Source: Galeopsis tetrahit
Taxonomy: Eukaryota; Streptophyta; Magnoliopsida; Lamiales; Lamiaceae
DNA length: 64,000 bases
Reading direction: 5' to 3'
Assembly (NCBI GenBank): GCA_963675135.1
Contig: OY776121.1
Coordinates: 69,766,265 to 69,830,264, forward strand
The position numbers and the translations under genes are program-made. Below, piece by piece: positions 56,920-64,000 of the stretch (within the stretch, counting starts at the first letter, position 1; each line of letters opens with the position of its first letter). The notes below the pieces were generated by a model. The model was not told where the DNA came from, ran no database searches, and was given only the letters and a program-made list of their open reading frames with translations.

Positions 56920-59058
56920 GGGTTTTTTTATTTTATTTTTTTATATATATTTGGGGGGTGGGGCTGGGGGTAAAGTGGAAATTGATGCAAAAATGAATTT
57001 AGTCAAGGGTATGGTTACATAGCGCGCTGACAGATATTTGCCAGTAGTACTACTCCTGAGCTTTTAATAAATGTGGAGATTTTTTTTTGAAGAGGTCATT
57101 TCCTACTTACTTCATGTGATAATGACTTTTCTAATCTCTTTAAAAGTAAATATTAAGATGCATGTGATTACATTATTATATTTTGATTTTTTTTTTTTAG
57201 ACGCAATGAATAAATATTACTGTTACTGATTAGTTAGAAAAAATTAAAATCAAAATCTTTTTTGTTGAGGATCTCATGTGTTGATTTTTTTCCAAGTGAA
57301 TATTACTTTATTTTAAAATCTTTTTGACAAAAAGAGAGAAAAGAATTGAAATTAGTGTTGCTTTTTCTGGGGTAACTAACATGGTGAGACAGCAGAGAAG
57401 TGCCAAGTTTTTCAAAGCCAACAGGGTTTTGCTCAGAAATGGACATACTTTTATTTTGCTATCTGGAAGCATATGCAGCTTTCATAAAACCAGCAAAAAA
57501 AAGGTCCAAATAAAGAATTTAATAAGGATTCAAAAAAGGATAAAGGTAAAAAAGATAACCCATATATACTTCTTGACTTACATCACAAGCAATTCAAAAT
57601 TATTCTTATTTAATCTCATCAATTAATAATGTAGTAATATGTTAAAATATAATAGTATTACTGAGATGTGGTAAAAAGTTTGAAAATTGTAACATAAGTG
57701 GAAAATGGAGGCATTTGGGCACATGGGGCTAGTGATATTTTAGTACTAACATATCTTAGACCAAGTAATAGAATAATTAATAATTGGATATTAATAAATC
57801 TGAATATTGTATGGAATAATGCAAGAGAAACATAGGATTCGGTTCATAAGCAGCTGAAGCTTCCTGGATTTTGCGCCTAGGGGAAGGGAGTGTGCTTGTA
57901 TGAACATAATACATCTCTAAAAATAGTTTTTAATAGATAAACAGAATATAAATCTAAGTACGCGTAAATCGTGATAGTGTTAAACATAGTACGGTTTATA
58001 TTCTTAACCTTGCAGAAAAAAACAGCTGGCGCTTTTCTGTCATGCATGAAACTCCTAAAAACGCGTTTTCATCTCTCTCTCATGTCATAGTGATGGTACA
58101 GTCCAGAGGGAAATGGGGGGCTAGTAATTAAAAATATCTACATTAGTTTACTGAGAATCTAACTGATTTTATGGGGGCAATAATAAGCTGTGACGCTAGC
58201 ATCAATTGACTTCAATTGTTCGAATTTACGTTGGTTATTTTTTTTATTTTACCCCTTAATTGAACTTATAATAAGTGTATTTTTAAATGATACTGTGTAC
58301 CAAGAGTCAAGAGAGTATCAATTATTTTTAATAAACAGTTAATATGGTTTTAAAATGGAGTTGAGTTGTGTAATACACTTATTACACAATAGATTTACAA
58401 TTATTTTATTGATTTGTTATGGAGATTTGAGATTCCTTTTTTGTACGGTTTACAACTATAAAAAGAAAATCGCGTTTTTGCACTTTGGGGAAGGCGATTA
58501 GTACACATGAAAAAAATTATGAGATGCAGGCAACCAGCTTTGGGAATTGGACTCGAGGGAATTTTTCTAAAGTGGGGCCAGGACCCAGGGTTAACATTTC
58601 ATAAACTAGCTAGATTAAAAACATAAAAATATTTGTAAATATATATACACATTGTCTTCCATTTAAACACTGCATATAATTAAATTAAATATATGTAAAA
58701 CAAATAAGATATTGTTGAAGAAAGATTGCTTTCCCATTACTTCTAAAAAAAAAAAAAAATCAACCCTTTGTGGATTTCTCATCCTTCAAGTTTTTTTAGC
58801 AAGAACTATGTTACCCTTTTCAACCCTTTGTGGGTTTTTCTGGTGTATTTTATGAGATATGTCGTCGTACATAATTTTATGTTAAAAAATTAATGGAAAT
58901 GGTGTTTTTTTTAAAGGTAAATTTAATGGAAATTGTGTATTTAAATTAAAATTAGAGTTTAATTACACCAATTGTACCATATAATTGGATACATAAAAGA
59001 GTCACACTAATCTAAATAAATTGATAGCGAATTTTAACTTTAAATAACACATTATGAG
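56920..59058. other. Gene-free stretch upstream of the ERF gene
   Basis: The first few hundred bases are the ERF promoter side. 57836-57900 and 58080-58130 are GC-richer, without frame or hairpin. Nothing else was recognised. Confidence 0.45.
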
Positions 59059-59077
59059 ATTAAATCTCAATTGTGTT

Positions 59078-59197
59078 TTTTTTTTTTTTTTTAATTACAT
59101 TAAATACCCATCCCTTTTTTCCCCACCCCATGACTCGAACCCGGATCTAAGGCCTAGGTAGTGGTGCTCTAACCACTTGAGCTATCCCACTTTGTCA
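59078..59197 (-). mobile_element. SINE, complete copy with long target duplication
   Basis: On the minus strand it starts GACAAAGTGGGATAGCTCAA. It has an A box (TAGCTCAAGTGGTTAGAGC), a B box (GGTTCGAGTC) about 30 bases later, and a short body with GGGATGGGTATTTAATGTAA. It ends in a poly(A) tail (T run at 59078-59092 on +). A perfect 19-bp direct repeat (ATTAAATCTCAATTGTGTT) flanks it at 59059-59077 and 59198-59216, showing LINE-type target-primed insertion. The tRNA-like head makes it a tRNA-derived SINE, not a tRNA gene. Confidence 0.9.
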
Positions 59198-59248
59198 ATT
59201 AAATCTCAATTGTGTTGATGGCCTAGAGGATTAGGCACTGGAAGTAAG

Positions 59249-59741
59249 TAGGGGTGGCAATTTTCGACACGACACGATAGCACGATACGAATCCGACACG
59301 AAAATTGCGGGTTAGTGTTTGGCCTTATCGGGTTCGTGTCGTTATCGGGTCGACCTGATAACGACACGAAAATTTCGTGTCGGGTTCGTGTCAACCCGTT
59401 AAACACGATAAAATTAACAGGTAACCCATTAACCTGTTAACAACCCGTTAACCTGATATGACACGTATCTGATAATAACACGATAATGACACGATAATTT
59501 TTTATATTTATATAAATATATTATTTTTTATATATTTAATACAATTTTAAATTGATTTATTTTCTTATCGTGTTGTTATCGTGTTACGTGTCGTTATCGT
59601 GTCGTGTCACGTCGACACAAAAATTATCGTGTCGTGTCAACACAGATCCTTATCGTGTCGTGTTCGTGTTTAGCCTTATCGTATCGTGTCACTATCGTGT
59701 CGACACGAAACACGACACGATAGCACGATTTGTCAGGCCTA
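59249..59741. mobile_element. Non-autonomous hAT transposon, 493 bp
   Basis: It begins TAGGGGTGGCAATTTTCG and ends, inverted, TAGGCCTGACAAATCG. A perfect 8-bp repeat GAAGTAAG flanks it (59241-59248 and 59742-59749). More than 20 copies of CACGA/TCGTG words such as GACACGATA occur in both orientations, dense toward both ends. No coding frame of meaning. Confidence 0.92.
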
Positions 59742-59893
59742 GAAGTAAGTATGGTGGGAATGAATGTTCATGTGTTAATCAATCATACAATTTTGCTTTT
59801 GTTTTGTCCTAAAATGCAATATTATTTTATTTGATGAAACATATTAATTATTATGTTAAACAATGATAGTTCATTTTCTAGAACCGTCTATAC

Positions 59894-60026
59894 TTTTTTT
59901 TTTTTTTTATTTATAGAAGTTAAATATCCATTCCTTTTTTTTTCTCTCCATGATTCGAACCCAGGACCTAAGGCCTAGATAGTGGACTAGTGTGCTCTAA
60001 CCACACTTGAGCTATCCCACTTTGTC
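59894..60026 (-). mobile_element. SINE, second copy of the same family
   Basis: Same order as the copy at 59078: GACAAAGTGGGATAGCTCAA start, A box, B box (GGTTCGAATC), GGAATGGATATTTAAC and a poly(A) tail (T run at 59894-59908 on +). It has an extra piece of about 12 bases near the A box (CACACTAGTCC). No target duplication was found. Confidence 0.8.
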
Positions 60027-60027
60027 T

Positions 60028-62145
60028 TATCTTTTTCTTTTGAAGCGTTCATTTATGTTTATTAGTCATAATTCCAGATTTTGATCCCCCAAGAAGTGTG
60101 ATAATTTGGAAATGGTCTCAATACTTTCAGATTTAGTTTTATACGAAATTCTTATTCGCATTTGTGATCCCAAACGCTACGAACTTGCATTTGTAACCCC
60201 AAGAGTTGATGGGACTCATGGTTGTTAACGGGAGTCGCCATATGAAAAAAAATATAGCAGTATATATCATTAATTACCTACTAGTTCTAAAATTAACACA
60301 ATAATTAATTATTAATTAGTATGTATTTAAATAATCTGGGTCACATATTTGATTTTTTGGGTCACAAGTTGTTTGAATATATAAAATAATTATATAAATA
60401 ATCTAAATAAATTTTGATACTAATAATTATACAGTATAAAATATGTAAATAAAATTTTGAAAATACAATATACTTTCGGTACTTTGACCAATCCGACCAA
60501 TAAGATTTTTGAAACCTTTTTTTTTAAGATAATACTTTTAAAACATTAGATACAATGTACAATAGAATGACTTGTCAATTAAAAAGAAAAAAATTATATA
60601 CAATATTACACATGTAATATTAGCACAATTAAAAAACTGGCAAAAAATTTACAGGTCAAACAGAATTAATAAAAAACGGGTCAAACAAATATGTCCAATA
60701 AAATCACAAAAGACAAACAGAAAAATTCACTCCCAAATTTGTGTTACTATGAGAGCAAATATGTATTACTGTATTTACCCTCACAAAATTAATTTTTCTT
60801 ACGGTAAAACAGAATTATAAACGAGTTTTTATGTTTGCCTTGAACAAATTTCATAAGAAAATCCATTTAGCTCGATTTTGACCTGTGAATTTTTGTGCTC
60901 ATTTTTCTTGCACATAAGTTCTTCTCTAGTTCCTGTCAAAAAAAAAAAGTTCTCCTCTAGTTAAAATTATTAATCAAACCTGCTTGAAGCAGAAGTAATT
61001 AACAAATGTGTGATGATAAAAACGTGGGGAAGTAGTGAAGATGGAAGTAATATAGGGTAATATATGAGAATGATATTCGTAGAACATGATGAAAAAGTGA
61101 AAGACAATCAATTAGCAAAACACATGCATGTTTTAGAAGAATGGTGTCTGGTCAATCCGTACACCTCTCTCTCTTGGAAACAAATGGGAACGCAAGCTGC
61201 TGAAATATTAATAATTCAATGCTTTTGCTAAAATTAATTTCAACTCAATAATTAATGTCAGAATATTTAAATTAAAAATTAATTCTTGGAGGGTACGGTT
61301 GATCATGATTCATTCAATATTGTACTACATCTCGAAGGCCGCTGTTTAGCTCTTAACTTGGTTTAATATTATTTTTTTTAAACATAAAATTGTTCATATC
61401 TAAAAATGAAATCCTTTGTTTTTGCTCTCTAATTATTAAGTTTTGTGTAGTTTATTTTAAATGCACCATGCAAATTACTCGGTTCAAATTCGTGAGCCAC
61501 ATCAGTAGAAATATGCTTGAGCACGACAATTTTGAGATGGTATTATTGTATACGTACAGTTATATTGTATTCATACTAATGTATCATAATATGCAATTCA
61601 CTAGCTAATACAAGTGTAATGATATTATGGAGTAGTTTGCAAGTGTGATGATATTAATTTATAAGTATAATGGTATCAATTTTGTGTGTGAACAAGTTTC
61701 ACTAAAGACCGACTCAAATAAAATATAAAAACTCGCAAAATTTACCATGAATCTGATCAAATTTGCGTGATTTATGTTTTTTTAGAAGATTTGGACTAAT
61801 TTTGGGATTTCACCGGAATCTAATTTTTTTGCGTAAATTTATAATAAGGGCTTGTCTTAAATTTCATTTAAAATATTAATATAAAAAAAATGTCCTTTTT
61901 CATTTTATAAAAGGATAAAAAGATCTTATCTCTACAATCTTCACAAGAAATTGTATATTCAAGTAAGATAGAAAATAAAGTAATGAAAAGTAATTTTTAT
62001 TTTTCTTCACAAAAATTATTTTGGAATACGAATTTTTTTTTAAAATACCATCGAAATATTATTTGTTAGTTCAAAGAATATGAATATTTCCACATTGTAC
62101 GAACATTAATCCGTGAGATAATTTAATACAAGAAATTGCTGCTAA
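60028..62145. other. Gene-free AT-rich stretch
   Basis: 60,580-60,900 resembles parts of the 30.8-, 32.4- and 62.9-kb regions (degenerate repeat). No frame or RNA gene was recognised. Confidence 0.45.
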
Positions 62146-62249
62146 TTTTTTTTTTATTATTTTTTTTTATGAAAATTAAATACCCATCCCTTTTTTCCCC
62201 TCCCCATGACTCGAAAGGCCTAGGTAGTGGTGCCCTATCCCACTTTGTC
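62146..62249 (-). mobile_element. SINE, third copy, with deleted promoter boxes
   Basis: It shares ACCCATCCCTTTTTTCCCC, GACTCGAA, GGCCTAGGTAGTGGTG and CTATCCCACTTTGTC with the copy at 59078. Bases that make up half of the B box and half of the A box are missing, so it should be silent. T-rich tail at the left. Confidence 0.75.
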
Positions 62250-64000
62250 CCCTGAGTTTATCTGTTTATATTGAATATTAACCAAAAAAGATGCTGCACA
62301 CCTTTTTTTCATAACTTCCTCCCTTTAAATATTTATTTCTATTAACTTTTACTCGGTGTTTAATAGATAAGCTTTTTTTTTTCTTAGTATATAATAGTAC
62401 TATAACCGACAGAAAAAACAAAGGAAATTTTTAACTTTTTTTTTTTTTAAGGACGAGATTTTTTTTGAATTAAACTAAAAGTATAGGTGCAATTTTCTAA
62501 TGCATGCATACTGACTTACATAGTTGGACCAAAAAAAAAAAAGTACTAGGAATACTATTTTGAACTTAATAAATTCTCATTGTCATTTGACAATTCGTGC
62601 ACGACTGTGAAATAGTACACTCACTATCTATGAATATCGACCGAAGTAGGCAGTGGGACATTCTATTTCACTAAATAGTATATTTTGAATACATCAAAAT
62701 ATTCGCTGATTGTAAACAATTATTGTAAGATCAAAATAAATTATTATAAAGTTAAAATAAAGTTACTATAAAGCTAAAATACTATATTACAAGATCAAAA
62801 TATATTGTAATGACAGTAACACACATTTAATTCTTTAGGTGAATTTGTTGGTTGTAATATAAAAAATATATTGTTATTGTAAGATCAAAATATGTTACTA
62901 CAATACAAAAAAATATAATGTTACACAAACATTTGTGCCACTGTAAATTTTTACTTGTGAATTTGTCCAAAAAATCGATTTTTTTGTTACTATTCTTGCA
63001 ATATGTTTTGACTTTGTAGCAACATATTTTAACATTGTAGTATGATATTTTGAACTTATAGTATAAAGTGTTCTATAAATATTAAAGAGAATAATTTTAT
63101 TAAAGGAAGCGAAAAAATGAAAATAAAAAACGTGTATCAATATGCATCACATATTGTAACTTATGAGTTTGGAAAAAAATATCAACTTAGCAATACTTGT
63201 TACTTAAATTGTGTCACTGGGGTACATCTTTGTTAAAATTTCATACGATCATTTGATATATTTTCCTTCGTCTAGCTCACAAAACGGGTACCAAAAGGAA
63301 CCGAATCCCCTAGCTCGTACAAAGAAGAGTGGCCTATATAGAACGACCATTAAATCTCAACACTGAGATTCAATGATTCCCTACAGAACAGGAAATGTAC
63401 CAGAGGGATCCTCTTCGATCCGTACGAAAATGAGCTAGCTAGGCTGGTGATTGGACTGATGCATGGAACAAGCTATTTTATTTTAACGTAATTTAATTCC
63501 ATCGCCAATAATGAAAGAGAATGATAGAAACAGTACAAATAATTAAAGTGAAAGGATTGTTACACCAACCATTAATAAATGTCTCTTCCTTTATGCACAG
63601 TCACATCTTATCATATGTAGTAGAGATTGATGCTCCCATTAAATTTTAAGCTATTTATATATAACTCTACTACTCTAGTTGTTTTTTTTAACATATTGTA
63701 CTATAGTTAAACAATTAATTTAATTTAAATAAACGATGTTGAAAAAAAGGATCTATCTCTATGAAAACTTTTAAATTGTTTTTTATATTCAAGAAAACTT
63801 TACAATTTTCTAAGTGTGCATTTATATTGAATGAATCTAAAATGATGTAATTTCGTAATAAATATAAAATTCCTTACACTCATTTTGAATTAATTGCGGA
63901 GTATATTTTTTTATTGATTTTAATTGATAATTTTGTTATCCTGATCATATCAATTGAGGAGGTAGGGTCCTGAGACTTTGATTCAAGGAACGATAAAATT
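62250..64000. other. Gene-free stretch to the window end
   Basis: AT-rich, except for 63261-63475, an unexplained GC-richer block (see findings). 62,760-63,060 shows loose repeats of 'AAAATA, TATTGTAA' words (AAGATCAAAATA, TGTAATGACAG). No coding frame was recognised. Confidence 0.45.

Noticed and set aside
57324..57626. 100-residue Lys-rich frame
   Set aside because: No motif, AT-driven composition and no promoter; taken as chance.
59078..60026. tRNA genes suggested by A and B boxes
   Set aside because: No acceptor stem or anticodon arm can be formed; poly(A) tail and long target duplication show SINEs.
1..64000. A new gene cluster or defence-type system
   Set aside because: All host genes belong to known plant families and are spaced by transposons; no cluster of unknown, co-oriented genes is present.

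Overview
This is a stretch of plant nuclear chromosome, most likely from a core eudicot. The evidence is AT-rich intergenic DNA, small introns with GT-AG borders, plant-type host genes (AP2/ERF, zinc-ribbon RING-H2, MORN, plant ProXp-ala/YbaK) and plant transposon families. I cannot name the species from sequence alone. About a third of the window can be assigned to mobile elements; five protein-coding host genes and one tRNA gene were found.

Layout. 1-4561: right part of a Ty3/gypsy-type LTR element (degenerate gag-like reading frame, polypurine tract, 3' LTR with a TATA box and a GC-rich minisatellite). 4592-8338: a CACTA transposon with a 3-bp target duplication, which itself carries a solo Ty1/copia (SIRE-like) LTR with a perfect 5-bp duplication. 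8342-12530: gene-free DNA with a strong small hairpin, two Stowaway MITEs, a roughly 0.6-0.7-kb foldback made of short repeats and a tRNA-derived fragment. 12533-18590: a nearly full-length L1-type LINE on the minus strand, broken by one stop and one frameshift. 18600-22860: intergenic DNA with a non-autonomous hAT, a Stowaway and a deleted SINE.

22867-25087: a MORN-repeat membrane protein gene (+), three exons and an upstream ORF. 25090-34750: a long AT-rich gene desert with one hAT element. 34753-35405: a six-unit tandem array running into a tRNA-Lys(UUU) gene (-). 36108-37179: an intronless RING-H2 E3 ligase gene (+). 37618-41094 and 41891-45740: two tandem paralogous ProXp-ala/YbaK-type deacylase genes (-), with 11 and 12 coding exons. 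49065-54386: a Stowaway MITE split by a young Ty1/copia element with 260-bp LTRs. 54488-54837: a short CACTA-like MITE. 56157-56916: an intronless ERF/DREB transcription factor gene (-). 57000-64000: gene-free DNA with a SINE family (three copies) and a hAT element.

How the genes relate. The MORN, YbaK and ERF genes are of the same families that I recall as close neighbours in Arabidopsis (At1g21910/At1g21920, At1g77640/At1g77660, At1g44830/At1g44835). The window may therefore keep an ancestral block that Arabidopsis holds in three fragments. The two YbaK paralogs share every exon boundary except one 80-bp intron. No bacterial-style operon, CRISPR array or defence system is present. The observations most worth checking are that intron difference, the synteny block, the MORN uORF, the tRNA-linked minisatellite, the foldback with a tRNA-like end, and the repeat-coding exon inside the CACTA element.
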